From assembly GCF_001427125.1 (NCBI RefSeq), contig NZ_LMGK01000005.1:1487-65486 (forward strand): a DNA stretch of 64,000 nt, read 5' to 3'. Within the stretch, counting starts at the first letter, position 1. Each line of letters starts with the position of its first letter. This document shows positions 27,739 through 37,484 of the stretch, one piece after another. The notes below the pieces were generated by a model, which was not told the origin of the DNA, made no database searches, and was given only the letters and a program-made list of their open reading frames with translations. This DNA is from Pseudomonas sp. Root562. Lineage in GTDB: Bacteria > Pseudomonadota > Gammaproteobacteria > Pseudomonadales > Pseudomonadaceae. A program made the translations under genes and the position numbers.

Positions 27739-28090
27739 CGAGCGTTAGCTCGCCTGCAGCTTTTGATCTTGATCCACCCGCCCCATCGGCAGGCTGAGTG
27801 GAGGCGTTTATCCGGGGGAGGCGCGTAGCGCCGTGCGGCGTAGCCGCACACATCGAGAGGAGGTCGTCGCGAAGCAGACCGGAGGCGATGCCCCCGGATG
27901 AATGCCGGAGCGAAGGTACCCCGAGCCCCAGCGAGGGGCCGTACGTCAGGGGCGAGCGTTTTTTTGGTTACTTTTTTTAGGCGCTTGTAAAAAAAGTGAC
28001 TCGCCGTCAGGGCGAAACCCTAAGCCGCCGTTACCGAAGAAACGGATATGTACACGATCAACCCACAACCTGGTCGGCTATAAAGCCGCC
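27739..28090. repeat. Structured non-coding repeat of the type dispersed in fluorescent pseudomonads
   Basis: ATCCGGGGG (27810-27818) pairs with CCCCCGGAT (27891-27899) and encloses two smaller hairpins (GGCGCGTAGCGCC and GTGCGGC-GTA-GCCGCAC). Further on, GTTACTTTTTTTA pairs with TAAAAAAAGTGAC (27967-28000). I recall near-identical sequence in many places in P. fluorescens-group genomes, which is memory and not a search. Short open frames through it lack ribosome sites and protein-like composition. The ends given are approximate. Confidence 0.55.
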
Positions 28091-28204
28091 AAGGAAAGGC
28101 CAAACTGACAGCGCCGTCAGTTAGCAGTCACCTTCCCGACCCCCAAACAGGTTTATAAAGGGACATACCCTTCGCCCAAAAACCAGCCCCGGCGCCCCAC
28201 TCGC

Positions 28205-29365
28205 ATGCGAATCCAGCAAAAACCCGCCCTGCTCGTCGCCCTCCTGATTCTCCTGGCAGCGCTGGGCGTGTGGTTCGCCACCAAACCCGCCAAGGCAAAA
28301 CTGGCCACCCCCATCGCCATCCCCGTGCGGGTGGTCAACGTCACCGAAAAAGACGTCCCGCGCTTCGTCAGCGGCATCGGCTCGGTGCTGTCACTGCACA
28401 GCGTCGTGGTCCGTCCGCAAATCGACGGCATCCTCACCAAAATCATGGTCAAGGAAGGCCAATTGGTGAAAAAAGGTGACCTGCTGGCCACCATCGACGA
28501 CCGCTCGATCCGCGCCAGCCTTGACCAGGCCAGAGCACAATTGGGCGAAAGCCAGGCGCAACTGCAAGTGGCGCAGGTGAACCTCAAGCGCTACAAACTG
28601 CTGAGTGTCGACGACGGCGTTTCCAAGCAGACCTACGACCAGCAACAAGCGCTGGTCAACCAGCTCAAGGCCACCGCTCAAGGCAACCAGGCCTCCATCG
28701 ACGCCGCTCTGGTGCAACTGTCTTACACGCAGATTCGCTCTCCGGTGACCGGTCGCGTCGGCATTCGTACTGTGGATGAAGGCAACTTCCTGCGCATGAC
28801 CGACACCCAGGGCCTGTTCACCGTAACCCAGATCGACCCGATCGCCGTGGAGTTCTCACTGCCGCAACAGATGCTGCCAACCCTGCAGGGCCTGATCAAC
28901 GACCCACAGCGCGCTCAAGTAAAGGCTTATATCGGTGCCGATACCGACGGCGAAACCGGCAATCTGCTGGGCGAAGGCCATTTGACCTTGATCGACAACC
29001 AGATCAACGCCAACACCGGCACCATCCGCGCCAAGGCCGAATTCAACAACTCGGGACAGAAGCTCTGGCCCGGCCTGCTGGTGACGGTAAAAATTCAGAC
29101 CGCACTGGATAAAGATGCGCTGGTCGTACCGCCCAACGTCGTACAGCGTGGCCTCGATCAACATTTCGTCTACCGCCTCAAGGGCGACAAGGTCGAAACC
29201 GTCCCGGTGCAAATGGTCTACCAGGACAGCGGCCAGAACATCATCAAAGGCGTACAGCCCGGGGATAAGCTGGTCAGCGACGGTCAATCGCGCCTCAAGC
29301 CCGGCTCGACGGTGCAGGTGCTGACCGATCCGCCGCAAGTAGTGCAATCGGAGTCGGCGCCATGA
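28205..29365 (+). CDS. RND efflux periplasmic adaptor, MdtA-like
   Basis: The protein has 386 residues. A membrane anchor or signal segment lies at about 8-25 (ALLVALLILLAALGVWFA). Then come IPVRVVNVTEKDVPRFVSGIGS, a lipoyl half-motif (VRPQIDGILTKIMVKEGQLVKKGDLLATID), a helical hairpin (DQARAQLGESQAQLQVAQVNL), and the MdtA-like pairing LSYTQIRSPVTGRVGIRTVDEGN. It should couple the RND pump encoded next (ATGA overlap at 29362) to an outer-membrane channel, which is not encoded in this operon. The ribosome site is weak, so the exact start is not certain. The substrate is unknown. Confidence 0.9.
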   Translation: MRIQQKPALLVALLILLAALGVWFATKPAKAKLATPIAIPVRVVNVTEKDVPRFVSGIGSVLSLHSVVVRPQIDGILTKIMVKEGQLVKKGDLLATIDDRSIRASLDQARAQLGESQAQLQVAQVNLKRYKLLSVDDGVSKQTYDQQQALVNQLKATAQGNQASIDAALVQLSYTQIRSPVTGRVGIRTVDEGNFLRMTDTQGLFTVTQIDPIAVEFSLPQQMLPTLQGLINDPQRAQVKAYIGADTDGETGNLLGEGHLTLIDNQINANTGTIRAKAEFNNSGQKLWPGLLVTVKIQTALDKDALVVPPNVVQRGLDQHFVYRLKGDKVETVPVQMVYQDSGQNIIKGVQPGDKLVSDGQSRLKPGSTVQVLTDPPQVVQSESAP

Positions 29366-32300
29366 AGGGCCATGGTTCGGTTTCAGCCTGGTGCATCGAT
29401 CATCCGGTGGCGACCATTCTGCTGACCTTTGCCCTGGTGCTGCTGGGCGCGATTGCCTTCCCGCGTTTGCCCATCGCGCCGTTGCCGGAAGCGGAATTTC
29501 CGACCATCCAGGTGGCCGCGCAATTGCCAGGTGCCAGCCCGGAAACCATGGCGTCGTCGGTGGCCACGCCTCTGGAAGTGCAATTCAGCGCCATTCCCGG
29601 CGTGACCCAGATGACCTCGAGCAGTGCTCTGGGCTCGACCAACCTGACCCTGCAATTCACCCTCGACAAGAGCATCGACACCGCCGCCCAGGAAGTCCAG
29701 GCCGCGATCAACACCGCTGCCGGCAAACTGCCCAAGGACATGCCGAACCTGCCGACCTGGCGCAAGGTCAACCCGGCCGACAGCCCGGTGCTGATCCTCA
29801 GCGTCAACTCGTCACTGATGCCCGGCCCGGAGCTCAGCGACCTGACTGAAACCCTGTTGTCCCGTCAGCTCAGCCAGGTCGATGGTGTCGGACAGGTCGC
29901 CATCACCGGTCAGCAGCGTCCGGCAATTCGCGTCCAGGTCTCCGCCGATAAACTGGCGGCCATCGGCCTCACCCTGGCCGACATCCGTCTGGCCATCCAG
30001 CAAACCAGCCTCAATCTGGCTAAAGGCGCGCTATACGGCGAGTCAAGCATCTCGACGCTTTCGACCAATGATCAACTGTTCCATCCCGACGAATACAGCC
30101 AACTGATCGTTTCCTACAAGGATGGCGCACCGGTTCATCTCAAGGATGTCGCCAAAGTCGTCAACGGTTCGGAAGATGCCTACGTTCAAGCCTGGGCGGG
30201 GTCGCAGCCGGGGGTCAACCTGGTGATTTTCCGCCAGCCAGGCGCCAACATCGTCGAGACCGTGGATCGCATTCAGGCGGCACTGCCGGCGCTGGAAGCC
30301 ATGTTGCCGGCTTCGGTGCAGGTCAAGGTGCTGATCGACCGCACCCAGACCATCCGCGCGTCCTTGCATGAAGTGGAAATCACCTTGCTGATCGCCGTCC
30401 TGCTTGTAGTGGCGGTGATGGCGCTGTTCCTGCGCCAGTTGTCAGCTACGTTGATCGTGTCGGCGGTGCTTGGTGTGTCGCTGATCGCCAGTTTTGCCCT
30501 GATGTACGTCATGGGCTTCAGCCTGAACAACCTGACGCTGGTGGCGATCGTGGTGGCCGTGGGGTTTGTGGTCGACGATGCGATCGTGGTGGTGGAAAAC
30601 ATTCACCGTCACCTGGAGGCCGGCGACGGTATGCGCGAGGCGGCAATTAAGGGTGCAGGGGAAATCGGCTTCACCGTGGTCTCGATCAGTTTCTCGCTGG
30701 TGGCAGCATTCATTCCGCTGCTATTCATGGGGGGCGTGGTCGGGCGGCTGTTCAAGGAATTTGCGTTGACCGCCACCTCCACCATCCTGATCTCGGTGGT
30801 GGTGTCCCTGACGTTGGCGCCGACCCTGGCCGCGCTGTTCATGCGCGCACCTGTGCATCACGCCCACGATAAACCGGGCTTCGGCGAGCGTCTGCTGGCG
30901 TGGTACGAAAAAGGTCTGCGCCGCGCCCTCGCCCACCAGAAAACCATGATCGGTGTGTTTGCGTTGTCGCTGGGGCTGGCCGTCGCTGGTTACATCTTCA
31001 TTCCCAAGGGCTTTTTCCCGATTCAGGACACCGGTTTCGTCCTCGGCACCACTGAAGCCGCCGCCGATATTTCCTACGGCGACATGGTGAAAAAACACCT
31101 GGCAATGGCCGAAATCGTCGCTGCCGACCCGGCAGTCGAAACCTTCTCGCACTCGGTCGGGGTGTCAGGCAGTAACCAGACCATCGCCAACGGACGGTTC
31201 TGGATCACCCTGAAAAAACGCGGTGACCGCGATGTCTCGGCCAGCCAGTTCATTGACCGGATTCGCCCGCAACTGATGAAAGTGCCGGGCATCGTCCTGT
31301 ACCTGCGCGCCGGCCAGGACATCAACCTCAGTTCCGGCCCGAGCCGTGCCCAATACCAATATGTGCTCAAGAGCAACGACGGCGCGACCCTGAGCACCTG
31401 GACCCAGCGCCTGACGGAAAAACTGCGCGCCAACCCGGCCTTCCGCGACATTTCCAACGACCTGCAGTTGGGCGGCAGCATCACCCACATCAACATCGAC
31501 CGTAGCGCCGCGGCCCGTTTCGGCCTGACCGCCAGTGACGTCGACGAAGCGCTTTATGACGCGTTTGGCCAACGCCAGATCAATGAATTCCAGACTCAGG
31601 TCAACCAATACAACGTGATCCTGGAACTGGACACCCAGCAACGCGGCAAAGCCGAAAGCCTCAACTATTTCTACCTGCGCTCGCCCCTGAGCGGGGAAAT
31701 GGTGCCGTTGTCGGCCCTGGCCAGGTTCGAAGCGCCGACCATAGGCCCGCTGTCCATCGCCCACGACGGCATGTTCCCCGCCGCCAACCTGTCGTTCAAC
31801 CTGGCCCCCGGCGTGGCGTTGGGCGATGCGGTGATCATGCTCAACCAGGCCAAGGCCGACATCGGCATGCCAACCGCCATCAGCGGTAACTTCCAGGGCG
31901 CGGCCCAGGCGTTCCAGAGTTCGCTGGCCAGCCAGCCGTGGCTGATTCTCGCGGCGCTGTTGGCGGTGTACATCATTCTCGGTGTGCTCTACGAGAGCTT
32001 CGTGCATCCGCTGACGATCATTTCGACCTTGCCTTCGGCGGGCCTCGGCGCAGTGATCATGCTGTGGATCTGCGGTCAGGATTTTTCGATCATGGCCTTG
32101 ATCGGCTTGGTGCTGTTGATCGGTATCGTCAAGAAAAACGGCATCCTGATGATCGACTTCGCCCTCGAAGCGCAGCGCAATGGCGGCCTGTCGCCGGAAG
32201 AGGCGATCTTCAAGGCCTGTATCACGCGCTTCCGGCCGATCATCATGACCACCCTCGCCGCGCTGCTTGGCGCCCTGCCGCTGATGCTCGGCTACGGCAC

Positions 32301-32475
32301 CGGCGCCGAATTGCGCCAGCCGTTGGGTATCGCTGTAGTCGGCGGCTTGCTGGTGAGCCAGGCGCTGACGCTGTTCACCACCCCGGTCATATACTTATGG
32401 CTGGAGCGGTTGTTTCACAAACACACTCCTTCACCAGCGCCTCCGCCCGTACCGGCGCTGGCGACCACAGACTGA
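29362..32475 (+). CDS. RND multidrug efflux pump, HAE1 family, MdtC-like
   Basis: The protein has 1037 residues, the normal length. The opening WCIDHPVATILLTFALVLLGAIAFPRLPIAPLPEAEFPTI and the proton-relay segment VAVGFVVDDAIVVVENIHRHLEAG in the fourth membrane helix are typical of MdtB/MdtC-type pumps. Twelve membrane segments in two halves and two large periplasmic loops are apparent. It should be a proton-driven exporter of drugs or other hydrophobic compounds working with the MdtA-like adaptor. The E. coli mdtABC operon has two pump subunits; here only one is present. The operon continues into a two-component system 9 bases downstream, which probably regulates it. Confidence 0.93.
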   Translation: MKGHGSVSAWCIDHPVATILLTFALVLLGAIAFPRLPIAPLPEAEFPTIQVAAQLPGASPETMASSVATPLEVQFSAIPGVTQMTSSSALGSTNLTLQFTLDKSIDTAAQEVQAAINTAAGKLPKDMPNLPTWRKVNPADSPVLILSVNSSLMPGPELSDLTETLLSRQLSQVDGVGQVAITGQQRPAIRVQVSADKLAAIGLTLADIRLAIQQTSLNLAKGALYGESSISTLSTNDQLFHPDEYSQLIVSYKDGAPVHLKDVAKVVNGSEDAYVQAWAGSQPGVNLVIFRQPGANIVETVDRIQAALPALEAMLPASVQVKVLIDRTQTIRASLHEVEITLLIAVLLVVAVMALFLRQLSATLIVSAVLGVSLIASFALMYVMGFSLNNLTLVAIVVAVGFVVDDAIVVVENIHRHLEAGDGMREAAIKGAGEIGFTVVSISFSLVAAFIPLLFMGGVVGRLFKEFALTATSTILISVVVSLTLAPTLAALFMRAPVHHAHDKPGFGERLLAWYEKGLRRALAHQKTMIGVFALSLGLAVAGYIFIPKGFFPIQDTGFVLGTTEAAADISYGDMVKKHLAMAEIVAADPAVETFSHSVGVSGSNQTIANGRFWITLKKRGDRDVSASQFIDRIRPQLMKVPGIVLYLRAGQDINLSSGPSRAQYQYVLKSNDGATLSTWTQRLTEKLRANPAFRDISNDLQLGGSITHINIDRSAAARFGLTASDVDEALYDAFGQRQINEFQTQVNQYNVILELDTQQRGKAESLNYFYLRSPLSGEMVPLSALARFEAPTIGPLSIAHDGMFPAANLSFNLAPGVALGDAVIMLNQAKADIGMPTAISGNFQGAAQAFQSSLASQPWLILAALLAVYIILGVLYESFVHPLTIISTLPSAGLGAVIMLWICGQDFSIMALIGLVLLIGIVKKNGILMIDFALEAQRNGGLSPEEAIFKACITRFRPIIMTTLAALLGALPLMLGYGTGAELRQPLGIAVVGGLLVSQALTLFTTPVIYLWLERLFHKHTPSPAPPPVPALATTD

Positions 32476-32484
32476 GGCGGGGTC

Positions 32485-33162
32485 ATGCGCGTCCTGATTG
32501 TCGAAGACGAAGAAAAAACCGCGGACTATCTGCACCGCGGCCTGACGGAACAGGGTTACACCGTAGACCTGGCCCGCGATGGCGTGGAAGGCCTGCACAT
32601 GGCGCTGGAAAGCGACTACGCGGTGATCGTCCTCGATGTGATGCTGCCGGGCCTCGACGGCTTTGGCGTCCTGCGCGCCTTGCGTGCGCGCAAGCAGACC
32701 CCTGTGATCATGCTCACCGCCCGCGAGCGGGTAGAAGATCGCATCAAAGGCCTGCGCGACGGGGCCGACGATTACCTCGGTAAACCGTTTTCCTTCCTTG
32801 AACTGGTAGCACGCCTGCAAGCGCTGACCCGGCGCAGCGGTGGTCATGAACCGGTGCAAGTGAGCATTGCCGACCTGTGGATAGATCTGATCAGCCGCAA
32901 GGCTACGCGCGGCGGCGCACGGCTGGACCTGACCGCCAAGGAGTTCTCGCTGCTCAGCGTATTGGCCCGGCGCCAGGGTGAAATCCTCTCCAAGACCGCC
33001 ATCGCCGAGATGGTCTGGGACATCAATTTCGATAGCGACGCCAACGTCGTCGAAGTCGCGATCAAACGTCTGCGGGCCAAGCTCGACGGCCCTTTTGAAG
33101 AAAAACTGCTGCACACGATTCGTGGCATGGGTTATGTGCTGGAGAGCCGTGGTGTCCAGTAA
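32485..33162 (+). CDS. OmpR-family response regulator, CopR/CusR-like
   Basis: The protein has 225 residues. The receiver domain has the acidic pocket EDEE (7-10), phospho-acceptor Asp51 (VLDVMLPGLDG), Thr78 and Lys100 (LGKPF). The C-terminal winged helix has LTAKEFSLLSVLARRQGEILSK and ANVVEVAIKRLRAKLD, the pattern of heavy-metal regulators such as CusR and CopR. It likely activates its own operon, including the RND genes directly upstream. The signal cannot be told from the sequence, and the efflux pump is of drug type, not CzcA/CusA type. Confidence 0.92.
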   Translation: MRVLIVEDEEKTADYLHRGLTEQGYTVDLARDGVEGLHMALESDYAVIVLDVMLPGLDGFGVLRALRARKQTPVIMLTARERVEDRIKGLRDGADDYLGKPFSFLELVARLQALTRRSGGHEPVQVSIADLWIDLISRKATRGGARLDLTAKEFSLLSVLARRQGEILSKTAIAEMVWDINFDSDANVVEVAIKRLRAKLDGPFEEKLLHTIRGMGYVLESRGVQ

Positions 33163-34516
33163 CTCGATCGCCCTGCGCCTGAGCGGGATGTTCACACTGG
33201 TGGCGCTTCTGGTGTTTCTGCTGATCGGCTGGGCACTCTACCAACAGGTCGACAAAGGCCTGGGGTTGTTGCCCGAGGCCGAACTGGACGCGCGTTACAG
33301 CGTGCTCGAATCAACGGTCGGCCGCTACGGCACGCCCGAGCACTGGGTGAAGATCAACAACAAACTCAAGCTGCTGGGCGAAGAAGACAAACGCATCAGT
33401 TTCTGGATCGTCAGCGGCGATCCGCGCTACGAATACGGCAATCCGACACCGCAGATCCGCGAGTTCTCCCAAGGGCCGCTGGGCATGCGCGACATGACCC
33501 TGCCCGGTCAGCCTTACCCGCTCAAAGTGCTGGTCAGCCAGTTCCCGGCCAAGGACCAGCGCCCGCCACTGCGCTTCATGATCGCCATCGACACCGAGAC
33601 ATTTCACCACACCCAGCATCAGCTGCTGATTGCCTTGATTGCCCTGGCGATCGTTGGCGTGCTGATGGCCTCGGCACTGGGCTATTGGGTGGCACGTATC
33701 GGCCTCAAGCCGTTGATCAAACTGTCCCATGAAGCCCAGCGCCTGGCCCCGCCGCTGCGTTCGGGACGCTTGAGGTTATCGCCCTTGCCGCCGGAACTGG
33801 ATCAGTTCGTCAATGCTTTCAACGCCACCCTTGAGCGGGTCGAACAGGCTTACTCGCGCCTGGAGTCGTTCAATGCCGATGTCGCCCATGAACTGCGATC
33901 ACCGCTGACCAATCTGATTGGCCAGACCCAGGTGGCACTGACCCGCGGACGCTCGGCGGAACATTATTTCGAAGTGCTGCAATCGAACCTCGAAGAACTC
34001 GAACGCTTGCGCTCGATCATCAATGACATGCTGTTCCTCGCCAGTGCAGACCAGGGCAGCAAAGCGACCAAACTGACCTCGACTTCGCTGGCCGATGAAG
34101 TGGCCACGACCCTGGAGTATCTGGATTTCATTCTCGAGGACGCCCGGGTTGAAGTGCAGGTCAGCGGCGATGCCCTGGTGCGCATCGAGATCGCCCATTT
34201 GCGTCGGGCGTTGATCAACCTGCTGAGCAACGCAGTCCAGCACACCGAGCCCGGGCAGGTGATTGAAGTGCGGATCGAAGCCGGGGAGCATCAGGTCAGC
34301 ATCGGTGTCGCCAATCCCGGTTCGCCGATTGCCAGCGAACATCTGCCGCGCTTGTTCGAGCGTTTCTACCGCGTTGACGCTTCGCGTAGCAACAGCGGCA
34401 ACAATCACGGGTTGGGTCTGGCGATCGTCAAGGCGATTGCACTGATGCATGGCGGTGATGTGTTTGTGCGCAGTGATCACGGCATGAACACGTTCGGCAT
34501 TCACCTCCCCGTCTGA
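33152..34516 (+). CDS. Heavy-metal-type sensor histidine kinase, CusS-like
   Basis: The protein has 454 residues from a GTG at 33152 (VSSNSIALRLSGMFTLVAL), chosen because GGAG lies 7 bases upstream and the SIALRLSGMF start is typical of CusS-type kinases; longer reading of the frame upstream would run inside the regulator gene. It overlaps the regulator by 11 bases. Membrane segments at about 14-32 and 155-175 flank a periplasmic sensor domain. A HAMP region, the H-box with His246 (FNADVAHELRSPLTNLIGQ), N-box NLLSNAVQHT and G-box NNHGLGLAIV follow. It should phosphorylate the regulator encoded upstream. The ligand is unknown. Confidence 0.92.
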   Translation: MSSNSIALRLSGMFTLVALLVFLLIGWALYQQVDKGLGLLPEAELDARYSVLESTVGRYGTPEHWVKINNKLKLLGEEDKRISFWIVSGDPRYEYGNPTPQIREFSQGPLGMRDMTLPGQPYPLKVLVSQFPAKDQRPPLRFMIAIDTETFHHTQHQLLIALIALAIVGVLMASALGYWVARIGLKPLIKLSHEAQRLAPPLRSGRLRLSPLPPELDQFVNAFNATLERVEQAYSRLESFNADVAHELRSPLTNLIGQTQVALTRGRSAEHYFEVLQSNLEELERLRSIINDMLFLASADQGSKATKLTSTSLADEVATTLEYLDFILEDARVEVQVSGDALVRIEIAHLRRALINLLSNAVQHTEPGQVIEVRIEAGEHQVSIGVANPGSPIASEHLPRLFERFYRVDASRSNSGNNHGLGLAIVKAIALMHGGDVFVRSDHGMNTFGIHLPV

Positions 34517-34525
34517 AACACTACC

Positions 34526-34657
34526 GTGGCGAGCGAGCTCGCTCGCGCTGGGCTGCGAACCGGCCCTGAAACCTGTGCACGCGTCCTTTCAGTCAGCATT
34601 GTGCTCCCTGGATTCACGACTGCACCACGGCCGAGCGGGAGCAAGCTCCCTCGCCAC
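34526..34657. repeat. REP-type inverted pair after the two-component genes
   Basis: GTGGCGAGCGAGCTCGCTCG (from 34526) faces GAGCGGGAGCAAGCTCCCTC (34633 onward, ending at 34657). It lies ten bases after the kinase stop and may mark the end of the efflux-regulator transcript. Confidence 0.8.
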
Positions 34658-34791
34658 AGAAAAACGCTTGGCATTACAACTATTGCCGTAACCGCAACAG
34701 TCCTTTCATGAATCCGGCCTTTTTCCCAACGCCGGACATCCTTATCTTTGCCCGCACCAAACAGCACTTGCCAAGCAAGAAGGTTTTAAAG

Positions 34792-35010
34792 ATGTCCAAC
34801 AGTATGGGTATTGCCAGCGCTTTCGTTTTGTCCTCTTTGTTCCTGTCTCCGTTCGCCATGGCTGAAGAGTCGCAAGCCTTCGTCGCGCAAAACAGCGCAC
34901 GCGCCGCCGTGTACGCGCAGCACCAGAGCGAGATGACGGCCAAAGCACAGGACGCCACCCAGGCCCCGCAAGCAGCGAGCACTCAAGGCCGGGTCGAGAA
35001 AGACAGCTGA
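34792..35010 (+). CDS. Small secreted protein, function unknown
   Basis: The protein has 72 residues from the ATG at 34792, which has AAGG 8 bases upstream; an in-frame ATG 84 bases earlier lacks a signal-like start and is rejected. A clean Sec signal peptide (GIASAFVLSSLFLSPFAMA, cut after residue 24) is followed by an Ala/Gln-rich hydrophilic tail (EESQAFVAQNSARAAVYAQ, TAKAQDATQAPQAAS). Mature protein is about 48 residues, likely periplasmic and probably disordered. It stands alone and is followed by a strong terminator. I do not recognise a named family. Confidence 0.7.
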   Translation: MSNSMGIASAFVLSSLFLSPFAMAEESQAFVAQNSARAAVYAQHQSEMTAKAQDATQAPQAASTQGRVEKDS

Positions 35011-35080
35011 TTGCTGCGCATCGCTCCCATTTCCCTCGACACTTTTCATCGGCTCTTCCCTTTGAAAAGTTGTCTTCAAA

Positions 35081-35105
35081 GCCGCTGCCATCAGCGGCTT
35101 TTTTT
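35081..35105 (+). terminator. Rho-independent terminator of the small secreted protein gene
   Basis: GCCGCTG-CCAT-CAGCGGC is followed by seven T residues (35099-35105). The hairpin begins 71 bases after the stop codon and points in the plus direction. Confidence 0.88.
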
Positions 35106-35143
35106 CGCCTTTTCCACGCCACTTCACACTATCGATCAGGCAT

Positions 35144-35172
35144 AAAAAAAGGCCACCCGAAGGTAGCCTTTA
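35144..35172 (-). terminator. Rho-independent terminator after lpxC
   Basis: On the minus strand AAAGGCTACC-TTCG-GGTGGCCTTT runs into a T tract, starting about 23 bases after the lpxC stop. It closes the dcw/lpxC transcription unit. Confidence 0.88.
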
Positions 35173-35194
35173 AAAAACTAGAGAGGTTTTTTAC

Positions 35195-36142
<948 letters not shown>

Positions 36143-36218
36143 TCAACAAAGGCTGGCGATGATAGCAGACCATGCCTTTGCTGAACACCAATCACCTTCA
36201 TAGCCCTGATACATTTCA

Positions 36219-37412
36219 TCAATCGGCCTGACGACGCAGGAATGCTGGAATGTCCAGGTAGTCCAGATCATCTTGCGGATTCATCTTCGCGGCAGCCGCA
36301 GCACCGGCCTGAGCCTGGTTGCGCATGACGGTCGGACGGTCCAGGTCACGGTAGTTCACCGCTGGAGCTTCCTGACGAACAGGGGCTTGTTGTTGTGGCT
36401 GCGACGCCATCGACGTGTGAACGGTATTGTCGATGACCTTCACAGGCTTCTCGATTTTAGCGCCCAGGCCGGTCGCCACGACAGTCACGTGCAGCTCGTC
36501 GCGCATGTCCGGATCGATAACGGTACCGACCTTGACCATCGCATGCTCGGAAGCGAAGGCTTCGATGATGCTACCCACGTCGGAGTACTCACCCAGGGAC
36601 AGGTCAGGACCGGCGGTGATGTTCACCAGGATGCCGCGTGCGCCTTGCAGGTTCACGTCTTCGAGCAACGGGTTGCGGATGGCCGCTTCAGTGGCTTCAC
36701 GTGCACGGTTCGGACCGCTGGCGCAGCCAGTGCCCATCATCGCCATGCCCATTTCACTCATCACGGTACGCACGTCGGCGAAGTCGACGTTGATCATGCC
36801 GGGACGCTTGATGATGTCGGAGATACCGCGAACGGCACCGGCCAGTACATCGTCAGCCTTGGCGAAAGCCGACAGCAGGCTGGCGTCTTTACCGAGGATG
36901 GTCAGCAGCTTCTCGTTGGGAATGGTGATCAGCGAGTCGACGCTTTCCGACAGCAGGCGGATGCCCTCGTCGGCCAGCTGCATGCGCTTGCGACCTTCGA
37001 ACGGGAACGGACGGGTCACCACCGCAACGGTGAGGATCCCCATTTCCTTGGCCACTTCGGCAATGATCGGCGCAGCACCGGTACCGGTACCACCGCCCAT
37101 GCCAGTGGTGATGAACACCATGTTGGTACCCTGCAGGACTTCGGCAATGCGCTCACGGTCTTCGAGAGCGGCCTGACGACCTACTTCAGGGTTGGCACCG
37201 GCACCCAGACCTTTGGTCACGCCGGTACCCAGTTGCAGGATGGTCCGCGCGCTGATGCTTTTCAGCGCCTGGGCATCAGTGTTGGCGCAGATGAACTCGA
37301 CGCCTTCAATGTTGCTCTTGACCATGTGATTCACAGCGTTGCCGCCGCCACCGCCAACACCGATAACCTTGATTACCGGACTTGCGGGGATGTTGTCTAC
37401 GAGTTCGAACAT
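36219..37412 (-). CDS. ftsZ: Cell division GTPase FtsZ
   Basis: The protein has 397 residues. It is the tubulin-like GTPase that assembles the Z-ring. The nucleotide loop GGGNAVNHM is near residues 21-30, the tubulin signature GGGTGTG is at 106-112, and the T7/synergy loop region NVDFADVRTVM is present. A Gln/Pro-rich linker precedes the conserved C-terminal peptide DYLDIPAFLRRQAD, which binds FtsA and ZipA. It lies 72 bases after ftsA. The GAGAGGGAAAA stretch just before the ATG serves as ribosome site. Confidence 0.98.
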   Translation of the reverse strand: MFELVDNIPASPVIKVIGVGGGGGNAVNHMVKSNIEGVEFICANTDAQALKSISARTILQLGTGVTKGLGAGANPEVGRQAALEDRERIAEVLQGTNMVFITTGMGGGTGTGAAPIIAEVAKEMGILTVAVVTRPFPFEGRKRMQLADEGIRLLSESVDSLITIPNEKLLTILGKDASLLSAFAKADDVLAGAVRGISDIIKRPGMINVDFADVRTVMSEMGMAMMGTGCASGPNRAREATEAAIRNPLLEDVNLQGARGILVNITAGPDLSLGEYSDVGSIIEAFASEHAMVKVGTVIDPDMRDELHVTVVATGLGAKIEKPVKVIDNTVHTSMASQPQQQAPVRQEAPAVNYRDLDRPTVMRNQAQAGAAAAAKMNPQDDLDYLDIPAFLRRQAD

Positions 37413-37484
37413 TTTCCCTCTCCTTTACGTTCTCTAGTTTTTTTCGCCTACTGCGTATATCTACAACGGTGCTGCGGTAAATCC

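Larger units (their letters stand above)
27191..28204. other. Gene-free repeat island between LysR and the RND efflux operon
   Basis: This 1-kb stretch holds a REP pair, a tandem array of about 70-base units and a structured dispersed repeat, entered separately. I see no supportable gene, tRNA or transposase. The last 110 bases before 28205 should carry the promoter of the RND operon, but no clear core elements stand out. Confidence 0.7.

Noticed and set aside
27798..27980. Short open frame of 60 codons in the repeat island
   Set aside because: It lies wholly in the structured dispersed repeat, spans its hairpins and has no ribosome site.
34680..34710. Sigma54-like TTGGCA...TTGC near the small secreted gene
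   Set aside because: The spacing between the GG and GC pairs is 13, not 10 bases, so it does not fit a sigma54 promoter.
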